Counted from the first letter of the stretch, positions 26,903-37,028 are shown. The stretch is DNA of 53,997 bases from Bifidobacterium sp. ESL0784 (GCF_029433295.1 NZ_JAQTHV010000005.1:1-53997), one strand, 5' to 3'. Notes: a model not told the origin generated them from the sequence alone. A program made the numbers and translations.

Positions 26903-27856
26903 ATGTCTCATAACTCATCTATCGATGACTCACCAATGGTGACGGCCACAACCGTTCATCCATACAAGCTGCCGGCGGTGCTGTCCATCGCTGGCAGCGA
27001 TTCCTCGGGCGGGGCCGGTATCCAGGCCGATCTCAAGACGTTCATGGCCTGCGGAGTCTATGGCATGAGCGCCATCACCTCGTTGACCGCGCAGAACACT
27101 ACCGGCGTACGAGCCTCCGCAGCCGCGTCACCGGACATACTGGCTGCACAAATCGACGCCGTATTCGAAGACATCCGTCCCGATGCCGTCAAAATCGGCA
27201 TGGTTCCCAACGCAGAACTCATCGAAGTCATCGCGGAACGGCTTCAGCATTACCGCGCCGCCAATATCGTGATCGACCCGGTGATGATCGCTTCCAGCGG
27301 CGACCGACTGAGCAGCAAAAGTTCGGTTGACGCGCTTTGCACGAAATTGCTTCCGCTGGTCACTTTGGTGACGCCCAACATCCCCGAAGCCGAGGCATTG
27401 GCAGATTTCGATGCATCTCGTGACGCTGCCAATGACACCAATCCCCAAGTCATGCCGGAAACCACGAATGTTGGCAACACCGTCGAAAACGCGTCTGGAA
27501 CCATACATGATGAAACGAGCACCATTGAAGCCGCACGACGTATCACAAAGCATTGTGGCGACTGTGCTGTGCTTGTCAAAGGCGGGCACGGACGCGACGG
27601 CGCCAACGATCTGTTATTAGACAACGGACAGATAACCTGGTTCCGTCACGAACGCATTGTCAACCCGAACACCCACGGAACTGGCTGCACGCTTTCCAGC
27701 GCCATCGCAGCGGGGCTTGCAAAGGGCCAATCACTGACCGAATCGGTACAAAAAGGCAAAGACTACCTCACGGGTTGCATCGCTGCCGGCCTTGACCTCG
27801 GTGCCGGTTCGGGGCCAATGGATCACGCCTGGCAATGGCGCAATAATGAAAACTAG
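26903..27856 (+). CDS. thiD: Hydroxymethylpyrimidine/phosphomethylpyrimidine kinase
   Basis: This kinase phosphorylates HMP and then HMP-P. I take the ATG at 26903, 2 nt after the thiE stop, giving 317 residues. The canonical motif [21 protein letters not shown] (28-48) is followed by [21 protein letters not shown] and the anion hole HGTGCTLSS with Cys262, as in Salmonella ThiD. An insertion of about 40 polar residues (about 168-208) follows [10 protein letters not shown]. The open frame extends upstream to 26651 only as an overlap with thiE in another frame. Confidence 0.93.
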   Translation: MSHNSSIDDSPMVTATTVHPYKLPAVLSIAGSDSSGGAGIQADLKTFMACGVYGMSAITSLTAQNTTGVRASAAASPDILAAQIDAVFEDIRPDAVKIGMVPNAELIEVIAERLQHYRAANIVIDPVMIASSGDRLSSKSSVDALCTKLLPLVTLVTPNIPEAEALADFDASRDAANDTNPQVMPETTNVGNTVENASGTIHDETSTIEAARRITKHCGDCAVLVKGGHGRDGANDLLLDNGQITWFRHERIVNPNTHGTGCTLSSAIAAGLAKGQSLTESVQKGKDYLTGCIAAGLDLGAGSGPMDHAWQWRNNEN

Positions 27857-27875
27857 ACAAGGAAAGATTGCGATA

Positions 27876-29777
27876 ATGACCGATACAGCCGATTCCTTCG
27901 ATTCCACTCAGAATTCAGGCATTTCTGAAGCCCAAGAAACCAAAAATACGACACAAACTTTAAACGACAATTCAGCACAGGCCATCACCAAACTGCTCGA
28001 CATGCAGCAACGCTATGACAGCGAACTGAATCGGACCAAACCGTCGCGCCTGCGCGTGCTTTCCATCGAGGGTTCGGATCCCATCGGCGGTGCTGGCACG
28101 ATGGCTGACATGAAGGCGTTCACCGCACAGGGGATCTTCGGATACGCGGCGATGACCAGCGTACTGGCACAGAACACGCAGGGTGTCGCCGACATCGTCA
28201 ACGTCGAATCGTCGTTTTTGCTTGCCCAGCTCAAGGCAGTGAGCGACGACGCCAATATCGATGCCATGAAAATCGGGATGCTCGGCACACCGGAGTTGGT
28301 CGATACCGTAAGGGAATGGCTGGCCGAACTGTTGAATGCATACGAGACTAGCGGCAAAAGCAAACCGACCGTCGTGCTCGATCCGGTGATGTATGCCAAA
28401 TCCGGCGACCGACTGCTCACGGCCGAAGCCGAACAGGCGTTGACCACGCTGATTCCGTTGGCCGATATCATCACGCCGAATGCGATGGAACTGGCAGCAC
28501 TTGATGCAATGGGCAAAAAGGCAGAACTGGACAACGAAGTTTCGAGCAACAAAAGTGCTGGAAACAAGCCATCAGACGATGATACTGATACACTTCACGC
28601 AGCTAAAACCAGTCACACCATTCCCCAAGCTCCAAGTTCCTATAAGGAAATGGAACGGCTGGCAAAATCCGTAGCTACTCACTTCGGCGTTGCCGTTTAC
28701 GCTAAAGGCGGCGCTTTGGCCCTCAGTGGCAACAAGGATTGCACCGATATCCTCGCGGTACCGAACTCGCACGACACAACTATCAGAACCAACAAATTAG
28801 ACAATCCGACCGTAAGCAAATCAGCCAAACCGATCAATCCCGCCGATTCTGCAGATCGCCTTTTCAAACCTGAAACCTCAGTAGCCATCACCCGCATCGA
28901 AGGTGCAGCAGTGCCAACGCAAAACGTGCACGGCACCGGCGATACCCTTTCGAGCACGCTGGCTGCCCTGCGCCCGCAATGCGAAGACTGGGTCGAGACC
29001 GCCAAACGCGCCAAAACATGGATGACCGGAGCCATTGCTGCTGCTGACAGCCTGCATGTCGGCCGCGGTCATGGTCCCGTCGATTTCACCTGGCAGCACT
29101 CCCCTACGGGTTTGAGTTTCACCGAAGATTATTGGCGTCATACCGATGAAATTCGCGAGCGCATCGCCAATATGCCGTTTATCGAACGCATGCTCGACGG
29201 TACGCTGCCGCTCGACGATTTCTCGTTCTACCTGCATCAGGACGATCTCTATCTCACGGATTACACCTCACTGCTGGCGTTGGCGAGCAGCCGTGCCTCC
29301 GACCCGCATGAACGCGCATTCTTCGCTGATGCCGCCTCGTACGGACTTGAGGAAGGGCTGACGTTCCACAAGCAGTGGTACCGTGAACACGGTTTCAGCG
29401 TCGAACACGCACCGATGAGCGAGACCACCGCCGCCTATCTCGGCCACGAGCACCGTTTTACCGACACAGGTTCCTACTCCGCGCTGGTCGCCGTGGTCAT
29501 GCCCTGCTACTGGGTCTATTCCGTCATCGGACAGGAGATGGAGCAACAGGTCCGCAAACGCAATCTCGACCTCGACAATCACCCCTACGGCCTGTGGATT
29601 CGCATGTACGCTGACCCCGGCTTCGCCTCGCGCACCCTCGAGGAACTGCGCATCTGCGACAAGCTTGCCGCTGACGCCGGCATCGACGAATACCACCAAA
29701 TGATGGACGCCGCCCTAGGCTCCACCGAGCACGAATACCGCTTCTTCAATCAGGCTCTGGCCCGTCACCACTTCTGA
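27876..29777 (+). CDS. Fusion of divergent ThiD-like kinase and TenA (thiaminase II) domains
   Basis: A 633-residue protein started at the ATG at 27876, which has AAGGAAAG upstream. Residues ~58-400 are ThiD-like (LSIEGSDPIGGAGTMADMKAF, VLAQNTQGV, VLDPVM), but the anion hole reads HGTGDTLSS, with Asp356 where ThiD has Cys, and a ~50-residue polar insertion lies near 215-265. Residues ~415-633 are TenA, with Cys544 in MPCYWVYSVIG and a late acidic motif EHEYRFF. TenA hydrolyses aminopyrimidines from degraded thiamine to HMP, so the fusion could channel HMP to the kinase. Alternatively the kinase half has changed specificity. Confidence 0.88.
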   Translation: MTDTADSFDSTQNSGISEAQETKNTTQTLNDNSAQAITKLLDMQQRYDSELNRTKPSRLRVLSIEGSDPIGGAGTMADMKAFTAQGIFGYAAMTSVLAQNTQGVADIVNVESSFLLAQLKAVSDDANIDAMKIGMLGTPELVDTVREWLAELLNAYETSGKSKPTVVLDPVMYAKSGDRLLTAEAEQALTTLIPLADIITPNAMELAALDAMGKKAELDNEVSSNKSAGNKPSDDDTDTLHAAKTSHTIPQAPSSYKEMERLAKSVATHFGVAVYAKGGALALSGNKDCTDILAVPNSHDTTIRTNKLDNPTVSKSAKPINPADSADRLFKPETSVAITRIEGAAVPTQNVHGTGDTLSSTLAALRPQCEDWVETAKRAKTWMTGAIAAADSLHVGRGHGPVDFTWQHSPTGLSFTEDYWRHTDEIRERIANMPFIERMLDGTLPLDDFSFYLHQDDLYLTDYTSLLALASSRASDPHERAFFADAASYGLEEGLTFHKQWYREHGFSVEHAPMSETTAAYLGHEHRFTDTGSYSALVAVVMPCYWVYSVIGQEMEQQVRKRNLDLDNHPYGLWIRMYADPGFASRTLEELRICDKLAADAGIDEYHQMMDAALGSTEHEYRFFNQALARHHF

Positions 29778-29812
29778 CCTGCCATCCTAACGAGTAACCG
29801 GTCAATCCTGCC

Positions 29813-29855
29813 GAGTTTTCGTACGTTTTGAAGGCTAAAAAATGTACGAGAACTC
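29813..29855. terminator. Hairpin between thiamine operon and ABC permease gene
   Basis: GAGTTTTCGTAC (29813-29824) and GTACGAGAACTC (29844-29855) pair with one mismatch around a 19-nt loop, between convergent genes. No clear U-tract. Confidence 0.5.
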
Positions 29856-29877
29856 GCACAACACCGCTGTTTCGGTC

Positions 29878-32800
29878 TCAGTCCACGGACTTGAGGGCTT
29901 CGAGCATGTCGAGATGCTTCAACTTGGATCTGACGAACCAGCCCAGCGCGGCAGTGATGAGGCCGACCACGACCAGCGGGACCACGAAGGCGAGCCAGGT
30001 GATGGATGGATCGAACATGACGTCGTCTGGCGGGACGGCGGTGATGATGTAGCGGTGCAGCCACGCGCCGAATCCGTAGCCTACGATGATGCCGAGGATC
30101 GAAAGCAGGATGGTTTCGCGGTAGATGTACATCGTGGTCTCGCCGTTGTAGAAGCCCAGCACCTTGATGGTGGAAAGCTCACGGACGCGCTCGGAAACGT
30201 TGAGATTGGTGAGGTTGTAGAGGATGACCACGCCGAGCATGGTCGCCACGATGATGAGCACCCACATGATCTGGTTCAGGGCCTTGACCACCACATCGAT
30301 CTGGTGCATGAGCGTCGTGTTCTGCACTACGCCCTCGATGCCGCCCAGCCGCATGAAGGAGGCCGCCTGTCGCTTGGTGTTGGCAACACTCCCGTCCTTC
30401 AACGTGACCATATAAGCGTTGGTCTGGTAGCGTTGCCCGAAAACGGAACGGTAGGCGGACGGGCTCATCACCATGAAGTGGCCAAGGTACATCTCACAGA
30501 TGCCGGTGACCTTGACACGGTAAGTCTTGCCCGCGTCATCTTGGAAGTCGATGGTATCGCCCTTCTTGGCGTGCACGAGGTTGGCGAATCGCTCGGAAAT
30601 CACCGCCCCATTCGAATCGAGCGACAGCAGGTGGTGACCTTGGCGCGTGTTGAGTTTGATGTAATCGTTGAATGCTTTCGTGTTCCGCGGCACGAGCATG
30701 GTGACGGACTGCTTGTCGCCGTTGCGCCCGGCAACCTTGGTTATCGATTCGTAATGAACCGGCAGCGAGCGCTTGATATCGGACTTCTCGAGCCGCTTGC
30801 TGATTGCTTTGTTCTGGGAATCGGTTACATGCGCATTCTCGGCTGCGATAAGATTATAATGCATCACGTCGCCGAACTGATGTGCGTTGATGGCCGAAAT
30901 CGAGCCCTGCACTGCAAAACCGGCGGTCAACAGCGCCACGGAGCCGCATACACCGAAAATGGTCATGAACATGCGCTGCTTGTAGCGGAAAATGTTGCGC
31001 GCGGTCACTTTGTGGGTGAAGTTCAGGTGGTTCCAGATGAGGGGGATACGTTCCAGCAGAATCTTCGATCCAGCACTCGGTGGCTTGGGCAACATGAGCG
31101 CGGCCGGCCGTTCCTTGAGTTCGCGGGCGGCACTCCATATTGCCGGCACCACGGCACTGAGCATAGCCAAAACCAAGGCGAGCAGCGTGACCTGCCAGTG
31201 GAATCCGAGATGGATGACCGGCACGTTGAAACCAACCTTATAAGCGTTATAGACGATTATCGGCAGGAGCGTGTGTCCGGTGACGATGCCGATAACCGCA
31301 CCCAGAATCGAGGCGGCGAAGCCGTAGACCACGAATTTCTTCATCACGTCACGGTCGGAATACCCCAGCCCCTTGAGCGTGCCGGCGTTGATGCGCTCCT
31401 CATCGACGAAACGGGTCATCGTGGTGAACGTGACCAGCGCCGCGACCAAGTACATGAAGTAGGGGAAGATGTGCGAAAGCGAATCGACGATCACCGAAAT
31501 CGAATCGTAGACCTTGTACCCGTCGGAGCCGGGTGTCTCGCGTTTGGAATCCACGGAATAGACCGGATTGCCCACGGCATTGAGCATCGCGGTGGCATCG
31601 TTGAGCTTTTGTTCGGCCTCCTTGATTTTCTGCTGCGCACCCGGCTCGGCCTGATCGAACTGCGCCTTGTTGGTGTTGTATTCGTTGGTTTTATCGGTGA
31701 GCTCGGTTTGCGCCGCGTCAATCTGGGCCTGGGCCTGCTGCTGCGTGGTGATCAGCTGCCGCTGTGACTGCTGGACTTTGGCGCGAGCCTGCGATAGCTG
31801 CGTTGCCGCCTGATCGAGCTTGGTTTTGGCGGCTGCCAGCTGCTGCTGTTTTTGTTGCAGCTGAGCATTGCCGGTATCGACCTGGGTACGTTTCGCGTTG
31901 AGTTGCGCCTGAGCCGCCTGGATTTGGGCGATGCCCGGGTTATAGGTTCCGTTGATGAAGGCGTCACGGCCGGCCTGAGCTTGAGCCAGATCATTGGCAA
32001 TCACCGGTTTCTGAGCATTGAGCGTAGTCAGTTGTGCATTAAGCTGCGTAATCAACGTATTATATTCGTCAACTGTAATAGCACCGCTTTCATGCTGACC
32101 GTTCACTTCTTTAATACGCGCGTTTATCGCATCTATTCCCTGCTGATTAGCCGTTTGTGCGGAAGTCAGTTGAGCCACCGCATCATCGGCCTGCTTCTTG
32201 CCCGCCGCAAGTTTTCCCGAGTTGCCGTCAATCTGCGACTGCCCGGCATTCAGCTGTGTATAAGCATCGTTGACCTGCTTTGCAGCTGAGGCAATCTGCC
32301 CGGCTCCGGCATCATACTGCTGTTTGTTCGCGTCGTATTCTTTCTGCCCCTGCGCGATTTTGCCTTGGGCGGCGGCAATCTGCTGCTGGGCCGTTGCGAC
32401 CTGCATGGCCAGCTGTTGCTTGGAAGCGGCCAACTGTTGGTTGCCGTTGTCGAGTTGCGTCTTGCCATCGGCCAGTTGCTGCCGTGCGCTGTCGAGCTGC
32501 TGTTTGGCATCGTTGACCTGCTGTTGCCCGGAGTCGATTTGCGTTTTGATCTGTTTTTCGATGGCCTGACGACGTGCTTTGGGGCGTCCTGCCAAGATTT
32601 TATCAAGCGCTTTTTTGTGCGCTTGCAAGGCGTCATTATATTTCGATGAATAATGGTCGCGCATATGGTCGAGATCCGTGTAGGTCAGCCTTGCAATCAT
32701 GTAATCATCTGATTTGAAGGCGCCTGGCGTCACCACCGCGTACCCGTCCAGTGAGCCTGAACCGGAGGTCGAAGGCCCCATATTCACCGAACTGAGGATT

Positions 32801-33387
32801 TCGGCGGAATCGACCACGCCGACAACCTTGAAACTGTCGTGACGCAAAACCTTACGTCCCAGCGCATCCGCCTTTTCGCTCAACCGCAATGTGGAACCGA
32901 TTGGGTATTTGCCCTGATGCGAGGAATCGATAACCGTCTCACGCGCGGTTTTCGGCATCCGACCCGCCACCAGATGGTAGGTCGAAATATCCTTCGGCGC
33001 GGAAAACACACGGACGCTTTCGTTGCCGCCCCGCACGACGACATCTTTCAGATATCCGTATTCGATACGCGAGGCTCCAGGCGCTTTGTCGATCTGCTGC
33101 CTGTCGGCCTTGTCGAGCCCATAGTCGGAGATGACGCTCAGATCGGCCAGATGATGTTCGGCAAAGTAGGCATTGCCCGTGTCTCGCATATCTGGGCCGG
33201 AAACGGTAAGTCCGACCAGCGCGAAGGAACCCAGAGCCACGAGCAGCACGATCGAGAAGAAGCGGCCTTTGGATTTTGAGAATGCCTGCCGGATGTCATG
33301 CCAAAGCATACGCTTTGAACCACGGAATTGCGGTTCTTCTGGGCCGCTATGCGCGCTTTTCAGACTTACTGTATCGTCGCCCGCCAT
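29878..33387 (-). CDS. ABC transporter permease (FtsX-type) with long extracellular coiled coil
   Basis: A 1169-residue permease. The start at 33387 (MAGDDTVSL) lies 4 nt after the ATPase stop; the open frame extends further only as an overlap. A first helix near residue 45 (FFSIVLLVALGSFALVGLTV) leads to an extracellular domain. About 300 residues (roughly 275-590) of Gln/Ala/Asp-rich heptad-like sequence follow (QQLDSARQQLADGKTQL and similar). Two groups of three helices then carry FtsX motifs (INAGTLKGLGYSDRDV; RVRELSTIKVLGFYNGE). It works with the adjacent ATPase, most likely as an envelope mechanotransmission or export machine. The coiled coil may span the cell wall. Confidence 0.9.
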   Translation of the reverse strand: MAGDDTVSLKSAHSGPEEPQFRGSKRMLWHDIRQAFSKSKGRFFSIVLLVALGSFALVGLTVSGPDMRDTGNAYFAEHHLADLSVISDYGLDKADRQQIDKAPGASRIEYGYLKDVVVRGGNESVRVFSAPKDISTYHLVAGRMPKTARETVIDSSHQGKYPIGSTLRLSEKADALGRKVLRHDSFKVVGVVDSAEILSSVNMGPSTSGSGSLDGYAVVTPGAFKSDDYMIARLTYTDLDHMRDHYSSKYNDALQAHKKALDKILAGRPKARRQAIEKQIKTQIDSGQQQVNDAKQQLDSARQQLADGKTQLDNGNQQLAASKQQLAMQVATAQQQIAAAQGKIAQGQKEYDANKQQYDAGAGQIASAAKQVNDAYTQLNAGQSQIDGNSGKLAAGKKQADDAVAQLTSAQTANQQGIDAINARIKEVNGQHESGAITVDEYNTLITQLNAQLTTLNAQKPVIANDLAQAQAGRDAFINGTYNPGIAQIQAAQAQLNAKRTQVDTGNAQLQQKQQQLAAAKTKLDQAATQLSQARAKVQQSQRQLITTQQQAQAQIDAAQTELTDKTNEYNTNKAQFDQAEPGAQQKIKEAEQKLNDATAMLNAVGNPVYSVDSKRETPGSDGYKVYDSISVIVDSLSHIFPYFMYLVAALVTFTTMTRFVDEERINAGTLKGLGYSDRDVMKKFVVYGFAASILGAVIGIVTGHTLLPIIVYNAYKVGFNVPVIHLGFHWQVTLLALVLAMLSAVVPAIWSAARELKERPAALMLPKPPSAGSKILLERIPLIWNHLNFTHKVTARNIFRYKQRMFMTIFGVCGSVALLTAGFAVQGSISAINAHQFGDVMHYNLIAAENAHVTDSQNKAISKRLEKSDIKRSLPVHYESITKVAGRNGDKQSVTMLVPRNTKAFNDYIKLNTRQGHHLLSLDSNGAVISERFANLVHAKKGDTIDFQDDAGKTYRVKVTGICEMYLGHFMVMSPSAYRSVFGQRYQTNAYMVTLKDGSVANTKRQAASFMRLGGIEGVVQNTTLMHQIDVVVKALNQIMWVLIIVATMLGVVILYNLTNLNVSERVRELSTIKVLGFYNGETTMYIYRETILLSILGIIVGYGFGAWLHRYIITAVPPDDVMFDPSITWLAFVVPLVVVGLITAALGWFVRSKLKHLDMLEALKSVD

Positions 33388-33391
33388 ACCG

Positions 33392-34093
33392 TCACCATTC
33401 GATGTCGTCGATGTCGGCCGGCGTTGCATGCTCTTCGATGCTCTGCACTCGGGCGTCACGCATGTGGATGACGCGGTCGGCAATCGGCGCGATGGCGGCG
33501 TTGTGGGTGACGATGATGACGGTGGAGCCGAATTTGCGCGACTGGTCCTGCAGAATGCGCAGCACCTGTTTGCCGGTGCTGTAGTCCAACGCTCCGGTCG
33601 GCTCGTCACAAAGCAAGATCTTCGGCTTCTTGGCCACGGCACGGGCGATGGCGACGCGCTGCTGCTCCCCGCCGGACAGCTGGGCCGGGAAATTGTCAAG
33701 CCGGTCCTCAAGACCGACGTCAATGAGCGTCTGGGCCGGGTCGGCCGCATGCGGCACGATTTCAGCGGAGAGCTCGACGTTCTCACGCGCGGTCAGGTTG
33801 GAAACGAGGTTGTAGAACTGGAAGACAAAGCCGACATCGTAACGCCGGTAGGTTGTCAGCTCACGCGCGTTGTATTGCGCGATGTCTTGGCCATCGATGA
33901 TGACCTGCCCGGAATCGCAGGTATCCATGCCACCCAGGATGTTGAGCAATGTCGATTTCCCGGCACCAGAAGCACCAAGGATGACCACCAGCTCACCTCG
34001 GTTGATGGAAAATGTTACGTCATGATTCGCATAGATAGTAGTTTCACCGGTTTTGTATCGCTTCGTCTCGCCCTGTACGTCGATATATGCCAT
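33392..34093 (-). CDS. ABC transporter ATPase (LolD/MacB type)
   Basis: A 233-residue ATPase started at the ATG at 34093 (MAYIDVQ), which has GGGAGGT 6 nt upstream. Walker [13 protein letters not shown]-loop [10 protein letters not shown], signature [15 protein letters not shown], Walker [13 protein letters not shown] and switch IIVTHN are all intact. It is the partner of the permease that starts 4 nt after its stop. The X-loop and FQFYNL pattern suit FtsX-type partners. Confidence 0.93.
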   Translation of the reverse strand: MAYIDVQGETKRYKTGETTIYANHDVTFSINRGELVVILGASGAGKSTLLNILGGMDTCDSGQVIIDGQDIAQYNARELTTYRRYDVGFVFQFYNLVSNLTARENVELSAEIVPHAADPAQTLIDVGLEDRLDNFPAQLSGGEQQRVAIARAVAKKPKILLCDEPTGALDYSTGKQVLRILQDQSRKFGSTVIIVTHNAAIAPIADRVIHMRDARVQSIEEHATPADIDDIEW

Positions 34094-34215
34094 CGCATGA
34101 CCTCCCGTAACCCAAGCACCATCGCGCGGCAAAACCCACGCTCATCCCAATGATATTAATGTCGTGCGAAATTATGCGCGGCGGAAGAAAAGATTATACA
34201 AAACTGTTTTACTAT

Positions 34216-36369
34216 CTAATTATTAAGCTGCAGCCCACTGTCGACGTGGGCGAAATCGGGAACTTTGTTCCACTTGACCGTATAGCCGGCGCCGTGGGCG
34301 CAGAAGACGGAATCGGGTGTGTTTTCCAAGTCGGTTTCCGGGTCGTAGGCGGTTTCTTCGATGATTTCGTCGGCATTGTGGCAGGGATGGTAGCCGGCGA
34401 AAACGCAGGTCAGCGAGCCGCGGCCGTGCGTGTAAGCGTTGACATCCATGGAGTAGTCGCGCATTTCTGAAACCGGCGCTTGACCTTCCAACTCAGTATA
34501 ATCGCCATCGGATTTCGGGGTGCCGAAACTGCCGCTCATCCGCTGGATATCGGCCATTGCCCGGCCCAACATGTCTTGCGGAACCTCCAAGCGGAAGCTG
34601 TACCACGGCTCCAACAGCCGGCACTCCCCCTTCGATTTCAGTTCCATCAAGCCTTGCCGCACCGCACGATAGGTGGCCTCACGGAAATCGCCACCTTCCG
34701 TATGCTTCTCGTGGCCACGGCCGGCGACAAGGGAAATCCTCATATCGGTAATGGGCGAACCGGTGAGCACACCCAGATGCTCCTTCTCGCGCAAATGGGT
34801 CAGAATCGCACGCTGCCAGTTGCGATCGAGGTCGTCCAAGCTGCACCGCGACTCGAAGTGCAGGCCACTGCCCGGCTCCCCTGGTTCCAGCAATAAATGG
34901 ACCTCAGCGTAATGACGCAACGGCTCGAAATGGCCAATGCCTTCGACAGGGCTTGTAATCGTCTCGCGGTACAGGATGCCACCCGGGCCGAAATGGACAT
35001 CAATCCCGAAGCGGTCGTGCATCATCTGGGTGATGATCTCGACCTGCACCGCACCCATCAGCTGCACATGGATCTCACCGAGTCGCGCCACCCAGCGCAC
35101 ATGTAGCGCCGGATCCTCGTCTTCAAGCGTTCGCAGGGCCACAAGAATCCTGTGCAATTCCGGTGTAACTTCAGCAGCGGGCTTAGACTGCTGCCGATCC
35201 GTTGATGAGCCATCATTCCGCGTCTCACCGATAGTATTTTGAGCCTCATCGCCAGCGTCTGCTTCACCGGGCAACACCGTATAGGTCAGAACCGGCTGCA
35301 ATACAGATTCCCCTGCATCGGCTTCAAACCCCAGCCCCTCGCCGGGGAAGGTTTTCGTCAACCCGGTCACCGCACATACGTCTCCGGCCGCAACTTCGTC
35401 GGCCAGTTCGAACTTCGCTCCGGAATACCGACGAATCTGGTCAACCTTCTCCTGCCAGATTTCAGTGTCGGAATCGGGTGAACCATCCTCTTGATGCCCA
35501 TCGGTAAGCGTTTCCTTGACTTTCAAAGCGCCACCGGTGACCTTAAGCCAAGTGAGGCGATTGCCCTGTTCGTCGTGCGAGATCTTATAGACGCGAGCGC
35601 CGAAATCCGCGGGATAATCCTTCTGCCCTGTAAACCGTTGCAGCCCCGCGAGGAATTCATCGACACCTTCAACTTTCAGCGCCGACCCGGAATAGCAAGG
35701 GAAAAGCTGACGTTTGACAACCATCGAACGCAAGGTTTCATCCGAAATCCTGCCGCCGTCCAGCAGCTCGTCCATCGCAACGCCACTATCGTCAAGCAAA
35801 GCGACTTCCTCCTGCTCCCCCGGCTCGCTGTCCCCTTCGAAATCAACGCAACCCTCGGAAAACCGTTGCTGCATCTGCGTAACGAGCTTGGCTTTATCGG
35901 CTCCGGCGGTATCCATCTTATTGATAAAAACAAACGTCGGCACATGATAACGAGCCAAAAGCCGCCACAACGTTTCGGTATAGCCTTGCAAGCCGTCGTT
36001 GGCGCCAACCACGAGAATCGCATAATCCAGCACCCTTAGCGTCCGCTCCATTTCGGCCGAAAAATCAACGTGGCCGGGTGTATCGAGCAGAGTGAATTCG
36101 AAGCCGTTCTCGCTTATACCGGCTTTCGAATTTCTGCCTTGTTTTACCGAAGTGCTATCGGTATCTCCCGCACCGATATCAAGAATGGCCTGCTTGGAGA
36201 AAATGGTGATGCCGCGCCGCTTTTCCATCGCGTCAGTGTCAAGGAACGCATCGCCGTGATCCACGCGCCCGAGCTTGCGGATCTCGCCGGCGCGATAGAG
36301 CATCGCCTCGCACAGCGTGGTCTTCCCCGCGTCCACATGTGCCGCAATCCCCACCACCGCTCGTCTCAT
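34216..36369 (-). CDS. Translational GTPase of the Tet(M)/EF-G-like family
   Basis: A 717-residue ribosome-binding GTPase. G1 is AHVDAGKTTL, G2 includes RRGITIFS, G3 is DTPGHVDF and G4 is NKMD. Later domains follow the ribosomal-protection layout, including LLEPWYSFRLEVPQDMLGRAM and THGRGSLTCVFAGYH. Two acidic insertions (about 185-200 and 395-415) and a C-terminal VFCAHGAGYTVKW set it apart from mobile Tet(M)/(O)/(W) and match a chromosomal group of unknown role. Tetracycline protection is possible but should not be assumed. No mobile-element genes are nearby. Confidence 0.88.
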   Translation of the reverse strand: MRRAVVGIAAHVDAGKTTLCEAMLYRAGEIRKLGRVDHGDAFLDTDAMEKRRGITIFSKQAILDIGAGDTDSTSVKQGRNSKAGISENGFEFTLLDTPGHVDFSAEMERTLRVLDYAILVVGANDGLQGYTETLWRLLARYHVPTFVFINKMDTAGADKAKLVTQMQQRFSEGCVDFEGDSEPGEQEEVALLDDSGVAMDELLDGGRISDETLRSMVVKRQLFPCYSGSALKVEGVDEFLAGLQRFTGQKDYPADFGARVYKISHDEQGNRLTWLKVTGGALKVKETLTDGHQEDGSPDSDTEIWQEKVDQIRRYSGAKFELADEVAAGDVCAVTGLTKTFPGEGLGFEADAGESVLQPVLTYTVLPGEADAGDEAQNTIGETRNDGSSTDRQQSKPAAEVTPELHRILVALRTLEDEDPALHVRWVARLGEIHVQLMGAVQVEIITQMMHDRFGIDVHFGPGGILYRETITSPVEGIGHFEPLRHYAEVHLLLEPGEPGSGLHFESRCSLDDLDRNWQRAILTHLREKEHLGVLTGSPITDMRISLVAGRGHEKHTEGGDFREATYRAVRQGLMELKSKGECRLLEPWYSFRLEVPQDMLGRAMADIQRMSGSFGTPKSDGDYTELEGQAPVSEMRDYSMDVNAYTHGRGSLTCVFAGYHPCHNADEIIEETAYDPETDLENTPDSVFCAHGAGYTVKWNKVPDFAHVDSGLQLNN

Positions 36370-37028
36370 TGTCGCTCCTCTAAAACGTATCGGTCATCCA
36401 TTCCCGATTAATCATAAGACGAACCTTACATGAACAATCAAATCCCGTTTATACGAAGATGAAGCTTCTTAAAAAGCAGCGAACGCTACAGGAAAAACAA
36501 GGTCTTTGCCAATCTCGGAAAGCCAACAGGCAGAGGCGAAACGGCCATGGTGAAGCAAGCCAAAGAATTCGGGAAGAGAGAACAAGCGACGTCGCTTCAC
36601 CACACAACCTGCGGACTTCCGATCCTCCAGTAAAACCGGATTTCCGTTACACCAGCGAAAGATAGGAGACAAGGCCTTCATCGAATCACTGATTACAGTG
36701 TACACGCCTTTGCCGTCTTTTGCGACACTCTAGCAAAAATTCGTCTCGAAATACGGAAATATATCAAAATGGAATATCGTAGCCGTCGTTTAGGCGACGC
36801 CCTTAAAGATAGACCGTTTGACGGAGATTGCGGCCACCTCCCTGCGGATTCATCAGGAAGCGGAATTCGCAGGGCCATGAACGCACAACCGCTTTTCGGC
36901 ACCGCAAACGCTCGCGCGAAAAACAATCACCGACATCGCCCAGTGAACGGTTTCGGCATTCCAACACACCCACGCTAAAAACATTCACTTGCGGCCAAGA
37001 TCAGGTCAAAGCGGCAAAGGCAACGACA
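36370..37028. other. 659-bp gap without a recognisable gene
   Basis: Several short open frames exist on both strands (for example 36469-36705 minus) but none has a good Shine-Dalgarno or similarity I recognise. A small CGTCG/CGACG hairpin lies near 36785-36800. The sequence is more GC-rich than other long gaps here, so it could be a decayed gene. No terminator for the haem operon is evident. Confidence 0.4.

Noticed and set aside
29842..31767. 641-residue plus-strand open frame opposite the ABC permease
   Set aside because: It is long but rich in His, Glu and Asp, as expected of antisense frames. The minus strand encodes FtsX domains.
33388..33786. Upstream extension of the permease reading frame
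   Set aside because: It overlaps the ATPase gene in another frame and is Arg/Ser/Pro-rich. The ATG at 33387 just after the ATPase stop is the sensible start.
34216..36369. Calling this gene an acquired tet(M)/tet(W) resistance determinant
   Set aside because: Sequence blocks differ clearly from mobile Tet proteins and no conjugation or transposase genes flank it.
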